Under the pieces are notes generated by a model that was given only the letters and a program-made list of their open reading frames with translations, was not told the origin of the DNA and ran no database searches. DNA of 64,000 nt from positions 112,275 to 176,274 of the forward strand of contig CACRXP010000639.1 in the NCBI GenBank assembly GCA_902702965.1, in the 5' to 3' direction. Origin of the DNA: Spirometra erinaceieuropaei. Its lineage: Eukaryota > Platyhelminthes > Cestoda > Diphyllobothriidea > Diphyllobothriidae. The translations under genes were made by a program, and so were the position numbers. Positions 1 through 10,852 of the stretch are shown one piece after another (the stretch's first letter is position 1; every line of letters begins with the position of its first letter).

Positions 1-132
1 CCCATCCACAATGCAGAACTGCTTCCCAGCGAGGGTATTCTTGCATTTGTTGCACGTGAAGCACCCTTTGTGGTAAGCGTTGTCATTGTACGTCATGTAT
101 TGCTCCGAAGGATCGATTATGACTTGGCAGGT
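1..132 (-). CDS. LIM-domain protein, internal exon (second LIM domain, cut by window edge)
   Basis: Read on the minus strand this exon begins after an acceptor (TTTAG at 133-137) and encodes the first two thirds of a LIM zinc-binding domain. With the upstream exon at 2380-2594 it joins in phase 0, completing the first Cys pair as CATC. The spacing is then C-x2-C-x18-H-x2-C-x2-C-x2-C, typical of a LIM finger that binds two zinc ions. The last Cys pair lies beyond the left edge. LIM domains mediate protein-protein contacts at the cytoskeleton, adhesions or in the nucleus. The two tandem fingers and the short linker resemble the FHL (four and a half LIM) and limpet type; paxillin-like or PINCH proteins are alternatives I cannot exclude. 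No frameshift or stop is seen. Confidence 0.85.
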
Positions 133-2379
133 CTAAAGTATGGAATGACAATCATACATGGAATTGTAGAATTATGTAACTTTAATAACTTTACAAGTAA
201 ATTTTTTCGAACTAATTTAAAACGTCAACTTACCTAAGAAATTTTGCACTTCACCGCAAGAAATATAAACAAACCTTTAGCTAATTTGCCTGGCACCGAG
301 CACAGTTACAGCGTTTGCAATACATATGAGGTTGCTACAAACACATTTTCAATATTATACATAACTGAAACAGGTAAAAACATGGGCTTAGACTAACTTT
401 TAAGTTGCACTCACACTGTTTGCTCGCCTAATAAAGGCATGCTTAAGCCATGAAAATCCAAAGGCATGATTTTCTCGACGCATAAAAACAGTTACTTTTG
501 CTCATTATCAGTGAAATAAACTTCAAATGAAGCAAAGGATTGCGTGCGTAAATTATAAGCTTCCGTTTTATGCAAGCTGAAATTTCCTGTCCTTAGCCAT
601 TAAAACGCCACTTTTAGACATTGTAAAATCTTTAACTGAAACAGAATTCATAAGTTTCCCAGGCGCCGTGTCATGCGCTGCAATTTTAACTTTTCCCTTT
701 TGGTCAAAACCAGTTAAAATATTCTCGGCTGTTTTTAACCTGGATAGTTGAATTCGGGGCATGAGTTTCACTAAAACATATATGTTCACGTAACATGATT
801 TGAGATTTAATTGTGATATTGTTTTAAAGTTAGATGCATACTTTGAATTGAACATTTTTGGCCATTTGCCACCTAACCATTTATCTTTATGATTAATCTT
901 ATTCAGCAACTGTTTGAATAGTTGTACTATCTAGTCCTATTACATGGTTTTCTTGCCGAAACAAAATAATTTACAGCGTATCCATGCCGCCCTGAATAAA
1001 TTGACCTGTGCATAGTACCCAATCGTTAACTGCAACGGTTAGATTAGTCCGCCAACTGCTAATGCCCAAGCCAAGCTTTACAATAATGGAGCCTGTTCGG
1101 TCACGTCATGACAATGCACTGCAAAATAGCATTTTCAGAAATTCGAAACCAAAGCGGTTTAGACTGCCCATCATAGAGGTGGGACGGCCTTTAAACAGAT
1201 GAACGAAACCAACTTCCTTTTCCCGTTTTTGAAGGGGCCTTTATTTTTCAAATGCACTTACTGGCAGGGTGGCAACAAGGCGATTCTTGCGAAGGTTTTT
1301 ATACACTAAGTAAATTGTTTGTGCGATATTTACATAGTTCGTATAAGACGTAAGTGGCAAAACATGCATGATTCAATGACCTTTTGCACAAATCCGAATT
1401 CTTATTGCCTATTTATACAGTTATGGTGCAGAAAAAGGCGGCCTATAGTAACCTGGGGAGAGCTGTATATAAATGGCGCGAAATGCTGATCAGACACGCG
1501 AGTGGATTTAACGTGAATAGGTGGTTGTTGTGGTCGGCCAAGCTTCAGTTGTGGTGAAAACTCTTCAAATATGATTAGGGCTACACAGCGCGGACGTATA
1601 CAGGTGGCGGTAAGAGTGATGGAATGTGGCTATTGCCTTGATTCTTATCAGGGCAGTGCGTGACAGATCGCAGGATACAGTTGTTTACACATTTCCCGTT
1701 TTTTATGTGTTGCCTTGATTAATGAATACCGTAGGGGAACCTCAATCATGTGTGCGCGTCGAAATGCAGATACTTATAGTAAATTAAATATGCGGTTTTG
1801 TGAGTGGGCTTCTCTGTTTGTTATTTTCTGTTCTTTGCATGTCTGCTGGATACTGTTCGTTTACTTGCTTGCCCGAAGCCGGTTTCTTATTTAACGGCCT
1901 GTTGTATAAACATGAACGAACGTCCTCAATTAAGCAAAAGGCAGCAAGAGCAATAAGTGCATTTAAGTTCCTCATTTCGATACGAAAGCCTGTCTAGATA
2001 TATTCCGGGAAAGCGTTGTTTTAATATGTGCAGTTGTGATTTGTGAGACGCCATTTGCTCGTGTCAGCGAGGCAGGTTTGCGCGTACGGCATCTCGTTTA
2101 CGCTTAACCAGCACAGGATTTTCTAAACCCGTATGCATGATATATGATGCTTACCCCTGCATGTGATTTATGTTAATTTCATGCATTTTGCGGGTGTGCA
2201 CGCGATACTTCGCTGACTGGCTGTCATATATTCAGAAATTACGGTTTCATACTTCTCAACTTTTTGAGAACTTATGAAGGTTTTTAGCTACATGTTTTAC
2301 TGGCAGCTGCAACGTATACACCGTTTACTGGATGTGAACTAATAGTTGACAAGGCAGATAAACAAAAGCAAAATCATAC
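133..2379 (-). other. intron of the LIM gene (about 2.25 kb)
   Basis: Bounded on the minus strand by a donor (GTATGA, complement of 2374-2379) and an acceptor ending TTTAG (complement of 133-137). It is AT-rich. Short open frames at 568-909, 1008-1202 and 1784-1997 have no recognisable domain and look like chance. I see no transposon in it. Confidence 0.75.
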
Positions 2380-2594
2380 CGCACATCGTGGTTGAAATTT
2401 CTGCTTCCAGCAGTTCACACAGTATGGAACCTCATCCTTGCAGTGGAAGGACTGGTTTGCCAGTTGATTTTGACAGCCGGCGCATAGGAAACACTCGGGA
2501 TGCCACCTCTTGTCCAGCGCATTAAGGATTGAGCCCGAAACGAAGCCCTTGGCGCATTTTGCACATAGACCGGCCGACATTTCAGCAGTAGGAT
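2380..2594 (-). CDS. LIM-domain protein, upstream exon (first complete LIM domain)
   Basis: The minus-strand exon follows an acceptor (TTTCCAG, complement of 2595-2601) and ends at a GTATGA donor. It encodes one complete LIM finger: C-x2-C-x17-H-x2-C-x2-C-x2-C, then C-x2-C near the end, followed by the start of a second finger that continues in the exon at 1-132. An ATG at 2578-2580 lies just before the first Cys pair and could be the start codon, with the preceding 14 bases as 5' leader. Equally, the frame is open up to the acceptor, so more N-terminal exons may lie to the right. Likely role: adaptor protein of the FHL-like class. The half-finger that starts vertebrate FHL proteins is not visible here. 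Confidence 0.85.
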
Positions 2595-5500
2595 CTGGAA
2601 AGAAACAAATATTTTGAGGCACTTACTGACTGAGTTTGCGGTAACGATTTAAATTTGCAATGCCAAAATTTCTGATGCACTTCGGAAATTTCGCAGCTTT
2701 TTTTTTTCAGATGATGTCGAAAGGCACATTGAATTTCCTCAAAATCACTTGCGTTAGAAGACCTATGATTTATCATGCACATTTCAGACCTGACAGTTTC
2801 GTTGGATTTGCCTATGTCGCAGTTTTCATATGCAAATCTACTTCCATAACAACACGAAATTCAACTTTAAAAAGAGTTTATTACAAGTAATTGATTTTCA
2901 TGTAAATATTTCTGTTTAAAAACACCACAAATAACTCCCGTATTCCGCTTCGTATTAACATACTTGGTTTACCATTACGAACGAACAATACGTCGTAAAT
3001 GAAGACCCAGATATGCTAGCAACCTTCAATCGTGGTAAACACATTTGACAGAGTTTACCCTCTTCGACGAGCAAAACATGGAGAAGTGTGAGTTTGTGAA
3101 CGTGCGTAGTTGCACCTCTCAAACGAAGGATGGAGAAATGGGAAATATGAATCATCAGTCAAAAGAGTGACATTAGAAATCAGTTCGAGTTGACGCCATA
3201 GATTTCGCAGATAGCTCAAAAATCGAAAAAATTAAGGAGTGCAAATGTAAGATTTTAAAGTTCAATTTAAAGCAAACGAAACCGAGACAGTGTACTTCTT
3301 ATAGTTCTTCTGGCGCTAAATCAAATCACACAATGACAGGCGGAATTTCAGTATTCGCCAACGCAGACTGTCTTTGTACACAATGAAAGCGTTAAACAAG
3401 ATGTTCATGTCCTGGTTGTTTTGGTCATAGCAAGGGCCTTTTAAACACGGTAGATTTCGATATACTGTATCGTTAGGAAGTTTTAATACAAACCTTCACA
3501 AGATGATAACCAATGGACAATCATTTAGACTTATCGTTAAAAGGTGCTAATAACCACGAGTGGATTTAGAATGCAAACACATTACTGGATGCACAAGCAG
3601 GCCAGAAGCCCCACATGCAGAATAGTAAAACCTAAATGTGCTACCTCTTCAAAACACAGAAGAATTATGCTGATTGTAATTTTTATTAACGGCAGTAATC
3701 AAAAATGGGAACGGGCACTTTTTCGTATAACAAGTACTTCGCGCTATTCATAACATGTATACAGCCTTCAAAAGTGTCTATTGTCAATACATTTATATAG
3801 CTGAGGTCGTCTGACAAAAATGAAATAAATTCTGAGACCACAGTTACTTACCTGAAGGAAAACCCTCGATTGCTAATTTACAAAGACGAGTTTCTACTGT
3901 TAAGGCAGTTGTCTAGATAGTTTAAGCTTAGCCAATCAGAATGCAGCGTTCCTGGCCAATCTGGAAGGAGACTGAGATCAGCCGTTCAGACAGGCCCTAG
4001 TGCAATAGATCGTCTTGTCCAACTATTTTCTGAGGTCATTTTAAATGGCATACGTTCCCAGGCTTTACGAGAAAAAGTTTCTTGGCTTTTTTTTACCATC
4101 GGAACGTGCACATGCAAAATGGAAGGAAGCTAATGGCATTTAAACGAACCTAGTATTTCACCAATAAATATTCCAGTAAATTTTTCGATTGTGAAATAAA
4201 TGCTGCTAGTGCAATTTTAGTTTGGAACCTTTAAGGTAGGTCTTTTCTAAAGCATTATGCCAGATGTGATCGGATTCACTAAAGACGCACTTAGATTTTT
4301 TCAGCAAAACTCATTTCGGTGGAATGCCGCATGAAAAATGCAAACACTGGTTGATAAGATTAACAAAGAAACATCGACTAACAATTTTGTGTTAGGAATC
4401 GCATTTTGCTTTTCTAACTGTTGCATGATTCGAGTGCATTGTAGAGGACTAATCGATTGGAGAACGTTGCAAAAAGCATTCAGCGAGTTCTCGTAAAATG
4501 TTTAGCAGCACACCAGAGTAAGTGGTTCATCTAATACAGTTTAAAGAGAAAGAATGGGTTTCACACCCGTTATCCCTAAAAATGATGAAGTTTAATGAGT
4601 GGAAGAGAGAAAAAAAGATGCACGCTTTTTTTCGAAAGTACCATTCCAAAATTTTCATCAAAGCCTCCCTCAATCGCATGACCAGATTGCAAATAAATGG
4701 ATGAAGAAAGAGTTAGCAGACTTGCACTGAAAATGTGCAACTATCTTTGGAACATGTTGAGCTTCAATTTACCTATTTCGGTCTCTACTAACTGTGATAT
4801 TGAACGCTAGTGTGCCAAAAGCCACGGCAGATGAGGTGAAAGACTTCGCAGTCATTAGTCCAATTTGAAGAGGATGGGCAATATCATCCAAAATGTAATC
4901 CGTAAATTACTTGACTCATGTGGAATGTCGGTTTGTTAAGATATAAGCCAAAAAGACAATAAAATCCCGCGGGACGAGTTCCAAAATGATCATATCTTTT
5001 TTAAGCAAGACAGGAAAATAAACCAGATAAAATACATGATGAGAGGCGAGATGCGAGCATCTACAAAACTCCAGATTATAGGAGTAGACAACGAACGTAA
5101 TAAACGGATTTACGGATTTTCGTGGAAAGGGTTCCAGTGTGGAGGGAGAATGGGAGGTTTGAAGACAGAGCAGCGCCAATGTACTAAACAGGTGGTACTT
5201 CAATGGGAAGAATGTCAAAGGACTCAGGAATCAGAGAAAGCTGCATTCTAAAAACACGTTGTACAGATTTCCGATCGTTAATATGCAGACTATTTTACAA
5301 CTACTGTGCAAAGACATGAGTCAAGCCATCTATCAAAAATTATAGGTGCGTCTGATCTTCAAAAGGGCGGACAAGGACAATTTCATCCGCATACTTAACA
5401 CGTAGGCAAAATAGTTGTCCAGAAATGCCCATGTTTAGGCATGACGATTCCTGCCCAATTATCTTAGGGCGGAGTTAGCCACAAGAGCAACAGCATCCAA

Positions 5501-5636
5501 GGTACTACGCCTGGCTTTATATGCAGACTGGATAGGGCCAGGAAAATTTAAGGTGAACGGAATAATGGCATCTAAGGCAACATCTTTGGTGAACTTCATA
5601 AGTCGGGGGAAGTATGCAAATGAACAAAGGAAATTA
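2595..5636. other. about 3 kb without recognised gene or repeat
   Basis: AT-rich sequence upstream of, or within a further 5' intron of, the LIM gene. The small open frames are not supported by any motif. A poly-T run lies at 2699-2707. I see no transposon signature. A 5' exon or promoter of the LIM gene could be here but cannot be picked out. Confidence 0.5.
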
Positions 5637-6180
5637 GGTTAAGGGGGGGCGAGGGAGAGGGGGGACATAGGCTGTGAGTACGTCGGGTACCTTGTGCCCA
5701 CACCCTGCCATCAGGAGGTTGGGACGACGTTGGGGTCAGCGTTGGCCACGGAAGACAGAGCGCCTGTGTCAGAGTCTTCTGACAGCATAGCACTGGATTG
5801 GCTAGCCGTATAGCCACTGCCTCGGCTGTAGCTAGCACCCGTTGGCGAAGGCCTCTGGAGAAGCTTGCTGGTGTCCGGTAGACAATCTGAAAAGCTTCTT
5901 TGGCATCGACTCGGTGATTTGTAGCCTTTCAGATTGTCTACCGGACACCAGCAAGCTTCTCCAGAGGCCTTCGCCAACGGGTGCTAGCTACAGCCGAGGC
6001 AGTGGCTATACGGCTAGCCAATCCAGTGCTATGCTGTCAGAAGACACTGACACATGCGCTCTGTTTTCCGTGGCCAACGCCGACCCCAACGTCGTCCCAA
6101 CCTCCTGATGGCAGGGTGTGTGCACAAGGTACCCGACGTACTCACAGTCTATGTCCCCCTTCTCCTTCGCCCCTTTAACC
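5637..6180. repeat. near-perfect palindrome (arms about 255 bp, loop about 31 bp)
   Basis: Bases 5637-5894 and 5926-6180 are inverted copies, differing at only scattered positions, around a spacer of about 31 bases (5895-5925). Both arms carry the same open frame in opposite directions (minus 5711-5977, plus 5842-6108). The encoded peptide is not one I recognise, so this looks like two head-to-head copies of a repeat or a foldback element and not a gene. The arms begin with GGTTAAGGGG-type sequence. The high similarity of the arms implies either a recent origin or ongoing arm-to-arm gene conversion. Confidence 0.9.
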
Positions 6181-9100
6181 CAATGACCACGACACGCCGA
6201 CCACGCCATAGCACGCCTCGTCATGCGAGTGGCGTGGGAACGATGGATGTCAATTGTCCCCGAATCACTTATAAGTCATGTAATTCGCATAACTGAAACT
6301 TATTTTTAACCGTTTTGGCCTGATGAGGAGTTACTGAAAACGCATGTTCGCCAATTTGACTTTTCTAAAGGAAATTAAGTGGACTTCTTAGTGACGGTAG
6401 TAATTCTTACGGTACGTCAAAGGCCAGGCATCTTTGACTCAATGAAAGGCATTTTAGAAAGATGTGTTAAAACAGGTGTTATCTGAGAGGAGCAGGACTT
6501 AAAGGGTATATGATGAGACACCACCCGGCCTGGCACCTGTTGATCCACTGATATTTTGAGTAAGCATCTCCACTGTAGCCACACATTAAGGGCAGAGGAC
6601 GCACAATGAAGGCGAAATTTCGTTGGGAGAAGATTGAAAGTAAATATAGAGTTCTCGTCTTATGAGTCCAACATGGCGTCAACCTGTGCCAGCACGCCTC
6701 GTTGGTCAGTGAGACGCCTAAATTCCCTCCACATTTCACCAGTGAAAAGAGATAAAGAAGGAGTGGACGAAGAGAAAAAAAGCTGTTTAACAGACAGGCC
6801 GTTCAGTCTTATGAGTTGCCATTTTATTGGGACATTACGCTTCTCTAGACAGTCACTCAGGTCTAGTTTGCAATGCATTTCTTTCGGTCGCGTTAAAATC
6901 TAAGGTATGAAAACGAAATTCTAGTAGATCTAGCCGTAACAGTTTCAAGACAACAAAATATGTCGAAGGCTTCATTCAGAAATGTTGTAAGGTAGCTTGA
7001 GTAAGATTCTGCATTCGATAGTGCAAGAAAAATAAGGACAAAATTAGCTAACGAATACTAGCGCCAACAAATTTTTCTGAGGATTAACGCGAACCGTACT
7101 TTTTACCTCTGGTTTGGTTAGCAGTGCACGCTTAGAAGGGGGGTAGATTTTCGAGGAGCTCAGTAACAGTGAGTGGATTCAGCCAGACAGCGGGGTTCTA
7201 TTTTTAGCACAAACAAATTTACAATGATTAATTAAAATGTGATCAAGAGGGGCGTCGACATGAATATTGAAAGAAACAAGGTCACGAGAGTCTAAAAATA
7301 AAAAGAGAAACAAGTCCGCAGGCTTACCATCATCGGATGAAAGAGTAGGATGTTGACAAGACAATAAAACAAGTTGTTGCGAAAGAAATTGAAAAAATAC
7401 CGGAATGAAACGCCCTCGGAGGTAGATAGCGGAATATAAATAGAAACACTTTTAATGCCTCTAAAATTATTAAGCAAACGCAGTTAGCATGTAACAGCTA
7501 GGACACCTACCCGTTCATCAGAGTGGGGGGCAAGGGCTTAAAGCTTCCACGCCAGTTACGATCAACGAAAATAGCCATTTCTTCACGTCTGCGGCATAAT
7601 GGGAATTTCTTTTTACGTTGAAAGCTGCCGAGGATTGAAGACTGACTATTTACAAACTGATATCACTATCCAGCTATGTATTATGAAGAAAAATCGGTAA
7701 GGATATATTGTGTAGCCCAGTGGATTTAATATGCATAGCTAACTGCTATATTTCTTTTAATACAGGAACGTACTTGAGTTCCATTTTTTGTTGACTACAT
7801 ACGCCGTGACATATTTTCTTTTCAAAAAGACTAGCTTAACCTTTTTGTGTCATGTCGGTGCTCGCCAGGTTTTGTTCGGGAAGCTGTTGCACCGGTTTTG
7901 TCGCAATACGCGAAAGGAATATTTTCCACTTTTGTTTTAGGCGAACGTTGTTTAAGCCGAATCACAGACGATATGAAACCGCGTCTACGTGGACCCATTT
8001 TTTATGGCCCGACATCGATCCTTTTTGCTGAGCTACCGTTTCCTGTGGCCAAATTCTCTCAGTTCGTGGCATGCTTGACTGTAGATTTTTTAATGTCGAT
8101 GCATTTGGCGTCCAAGTTGGCATTTTGCCACGTTAGGTATCAGCCCCCTTGGTGGGTTATATTCTAACACCTTCTTTGAGGTTATATCTTCGGTTATTTT
8201 TCCGCTTTCCGCGACAAATCAAGCTGCGCCTGTCTGACTCTTTGATCTAGAAATTGGCATTATTACCTTCTTCGTTCGTTAACGTATTTCTTTATTGTTC
8301 ATAGCGTTAACCTGTACATTTTTATTTTCTCCGGTCTTTTATATTACATTTATAAGTTGTCTTATTTTTATGACGTAAACAGGAATTCATACCTACGGTA
8401 TTTGACTTTGCTCTTGTTCATTAGGGTGTATTTGCATAGCTCCTCTAGCATTTATATGCATCACCTTACCTCTCAGTATATTTTCACAGCTGTACTATTT
8501 GGCACTCGCTGATGTTCTTTCCCATTGGTCATTCGTTATATTAGTTTCTGACCCCCTTTTAATTTGTAAATGCTGATTTTCTCACCTAACGTTTATTTAC
8601 TGGAGGTAAGTTTTGATTATTTTGTTAGGCAACGCGCTCAGTACTGTTTCTCTATTTTGACGCAGGAGAAGAATTTCGACGAAAATCTATTTGTTTAAAT
8701 GTTTTATTGCATTCCTTCGTTCCCCCTTTGCGGTAATTCTGCACCCTTAAAACCCCTATTGTCACCATTCCCGTATTATACGGACCTGGGGCTACTGATC
8801 TCAAGGTGGGGATACACGGCCTACCCTTGTTGAAAAATCACCCCAGTTTTACTCTTGTCCTTTGTTAACAGAAGTAATTCCATATTGTGAGTTCTGTTAA
8901 AAATCAAACGACGGTTTGTCGAGAGGAAGGCTGGAATTAATAACATGTTCTTTGGTTGGCACTTGGGTGCTAGGTGCCAACCACAGCGATGTTTTTCCGG
9001 TAAAAAGACATCCGTTGAAGAAAGCGTGATAGCACAAGAGAATCACAGACACGGCATGTTGGCCGAAAAGTGCAAAATTGGCGTCATGGACAGGTGTCAG

Positions 9101-9932
9101 TGAACTCAATCTAAAACATACAAAATTGTGAACCTCACGTTCCTAATGCAAACAAACAAGAGGAGGAAAATTGTCAGTATGTAATAAGTGCAATAGGCTA
9201 AGTAACTTACAATCACGAAAACTTCCACGTAGATGGGACGAGTAAACAAATGACGGCCCAAATTCGAAAACTTGTTTTACCTCGACCTGGACGCATCTCA
9301 ATTAAATAAAATGTCTTAACCTTCAAACGTTTATGCGAGAGGCATTTTAATTAATATCCTAAAATAACTTACCAATTGGACAAGTTGAAAAATGGATATG
9401 TCGGATATTCCTGAACCCATGAAACCGTACGGCGCGACTAAGGAATAGTTACAGCCCATCGATTTCTCGTGGAGTAGACGCCTCTCTTCATACTTTTGTT
9501 TTGCGCTGTTTCATTTAAGGATTATTCCTGCTCATCCAGAAGTAGAAGCAGCTGGCTTAGACGACTGACAATATATATTCTTCTATCTTAGTGCTCAGTA
9601 CGGCGTGATACTGGAGGACTTTATTAGAAGCTACGTACAGGTACTTAAGGCAGACGCCAATGTCAAGTGTAGTGCGTGCGTTCTTCATCGGTCAAACAAC
9701 CGGGTTCTCCATTCAGGCAAATTTGGGTTGATGATTTTGACCTCTTTCGAGACATATACTTCTGTTAATCGTTGATGGAAAAAATCGCAAATCCTACTAG
9801 GTTCGGACGGTAGCCGGAGAAATTAATGAAGCATATAAGGACAATAATTCCTCACTTAAACTGTATAACTCGGTTTGAAAACTCTTTCAAATTCTCAGGC
9901 AATACGAATGTAGCAAAAAGCAGATATCAGAC
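6181..9932. other. about 3.75 kb without recognised features
   Basis: Mixed-composition sequence. The longest open frames (for example 7847-8167 plus, 8897-9109 minus, 6634-6903 plus) show no domain, no codon signature and no splice context I can support. A small hairpin (TTGGCACTTGGGTGC with GCTAGGTGCCAA) lies at about 8956-8984. No element boundary is recognised. Confidence 0.5.
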
Positions 9933-9979
9933 GAAGCTGAAATCAATAGAAGCGAAGAGACGAGTCCCAGGAAGTAGTC

Positions 9980-10106
9980 TTGAAGAAGGAGACATGATCG
10001 CCGGGACAAGAGCTTTATTAGCCTGACGTTTCGGATTCCTACTCGAATCCATCATCAGAGACAAATAAGCAGAAACTGGTGGTTGCTGCACAAGGGGCTG
10101 CGGTAT
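9980..10106 (-). repeat. left, inverted pLTR of the PLE
   Basis: Reverse-complement copy of 10662-10788 with only a few differences. It contains the block CCTGACGTTTCGGATTCC followed by TCATCAGAGACA, which recurs at 59.4, 60.1 and 62.5 kb and in inverse orientation at 61.0 kb, so it marks the ends of this PLE family. Confidence 0.85.
10012..10070 (-). ncRNA. hammerhead-ribozyme-like motif in left pLTR
   Basis: Minus-strand order: helix I strand (10059-10070), CTGATGA (10052-10058), one extra base, helix II GGATTC/GAATCC (10045-10050 and 10033-10038) with a 6-base loop, GAAAC (10028-10032), GTC cleavage triplet (10025-10027), second helix I strand (10012-10024). Helix I pairs over about 11 positions with one bulge. 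There is no helix III hairpin: the four bases ACGT are self-complementary, so helix III could form only between two molecules. Such minimal hammerheads are known from PLE pLTRs. The extra base after CTGATGA departs from the textbook core. Confidence 0.7.
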
Positions 10107-10629
10107 AAAAACGTCTGGAGTCGTTTATCGGATCTGGTGCAGTTGCGGACAAAGCAACTACGTCGGAGAAACCGGAAGACAGCTCCGAACGAGAATGGCC
10201 GAACACGCGGCAGCGGTGCGCAGAAATGACGCCAGCTCTCAAGTTGCGGCTCATTCGACGAGATCCGGCCACAGATTCAAATTCGATGAGGCCGAAATTC
10301 TCGCAAGAGGTGACAACCGCGTGAGCCGGGAGCTACTGGAATCATGGTTTACTGGCCCCCAGTCCATCAACAAGTGCAACGAGCTTCCCACTCCATACTG
10401 CGTGCTAAAATTTCCCCTAGGCGGAGTAACAAGCCATGCGAGGAGCGCAGAGGTGAACACTATTCCCAATACCGGGGTCGGTGCGTCAGATGGTCGAGCA
10501 ATCATCACGCCAACATCCAACGCACGTGATGAAATTGCAGCAATTATCGACTCGAATGTCGGCCATCAAGCAGTGATCACACCAAGTGCGACGATCCCGG
10601 ATGAAAGGGGGAGCCGTGAATGTTCATAG
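10105..10629 (+). pseudogene. PLE GIY-YIG endonuclease domain (5'-truncated)
   Basis: Open frame of about 175 codons whose first half is the C-terminal endonuclease of a Penelope-like element. The GIY-YIG signature is seen as GVVY then YVGETGR, followed by the Arg-rich helix (LRTRMAEH), the region leading to the presumed catalytic Glu (RELLESW) and the conserved Asn (NKCNELP). The domain would nick target DNA during retrotransposition. The RT and the start codon are missing, so it cannot be a functional gene by itself. The frame continues past the domain for about 80 codons into what is normally the element's 3' region and stops at TAG 10627-10629. Similar pieces lie at 59.7-59.9 and 60.5-60.6 kb. 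Confidence 0.85.
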
Positions 10630-10661
10630 GTATGCGGTAGCATGGCTACTGCATCCTATAA

Positions 10662-10788
10662 ATACCGCAGCCCCTTGTGCAGCAACCACCCGTTTCTGCT
10701 TATTTGTCTCTGATGATGGATTCGAGTAGGAATCCGAAACGTCAGGCTAATAAAGCTCTTGTCCCGGCGATCGTGTCTCCTTCTTCAA
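10662..10788 (+). repeat. right pLTR of the PLE
   Basis: Terminal segment in the orientation of the endonuclease frame. It has an AATAAA-containing stretch (GCTAATAAAGC) just after the hammerhead GTC triplet and ends immediately before the 13-bp direct repeat. Confidence 0.85.
10698..10756 (+). ncRNA. hammerhead-ribozyme-like motif in right pLTR
   Basis: Helix I strands 10698-10709 and 10744-10756, CTGATGA 10710-10716, extra T 10717, helix II 10718-10723/10730-10735, GAAAC 10736-10740, GTC 10741-10743. It is identical in design to the left copy. ACGT (10739-10742) is palindromic, so a dimer could supply helix III. Predicted scission lies after C10743. Confidence 0.7.
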
Positions 10789-10795
10789 GAAGCTG

Positions 10796-10797
<2 letters not shown>

Positions 10798-10850
<53 letters not shown>
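10798..10850. repeat. (ATC)n microsatellite
   Basis: About 17-18 perfect ATC units directly abutting, and partly overlapping, the right direct repeat of the PLE. The tract may have seeded the insertion or expanded from the element's junction. Confidence 0.95.
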
Positions 10851-10852
10851 AG

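Larger units (their letters stand above)
9933..10801 (+). mobile_element. short Penelope-like element (PLE) with inverted pLTRs
   Basis: A 5'-truncated PLE. Outer 13-bp direct repeats (GAAGCTGAAATCA at 9933-9945 and 10789-10801) look like a target-site duplication. Inside are a 34-bp extension at the left, an inverted pLTR copy (9980-10106), a GIY-YIG endonuclease frame (10105-10629) and the 3' pLTR (10662-10788), which abuts the right direct repeat exactly. PLEs are retroelements with a telomerase-related reverse transcriptase and a C-terminal GIY-YIG endonuclease; the RT is missing here. The right direct repeat runs straight into an (ATC)n microsatellite. The inverted arrangement of the terminal segment is a known PLE configuration. 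Confidence 0.85.

Noticed and set aside
5711..6108. Two 88-codon frames as a gene pair
   Set aside because: They are mirror images generated by the palindrome, and the peptide has no recognised domain.
10798..10850. CRISPR-like or tandem-repeat array
   Set aside because: It is a simple trinucleotide microsatellite in eukaryotic DNA with no spacers.
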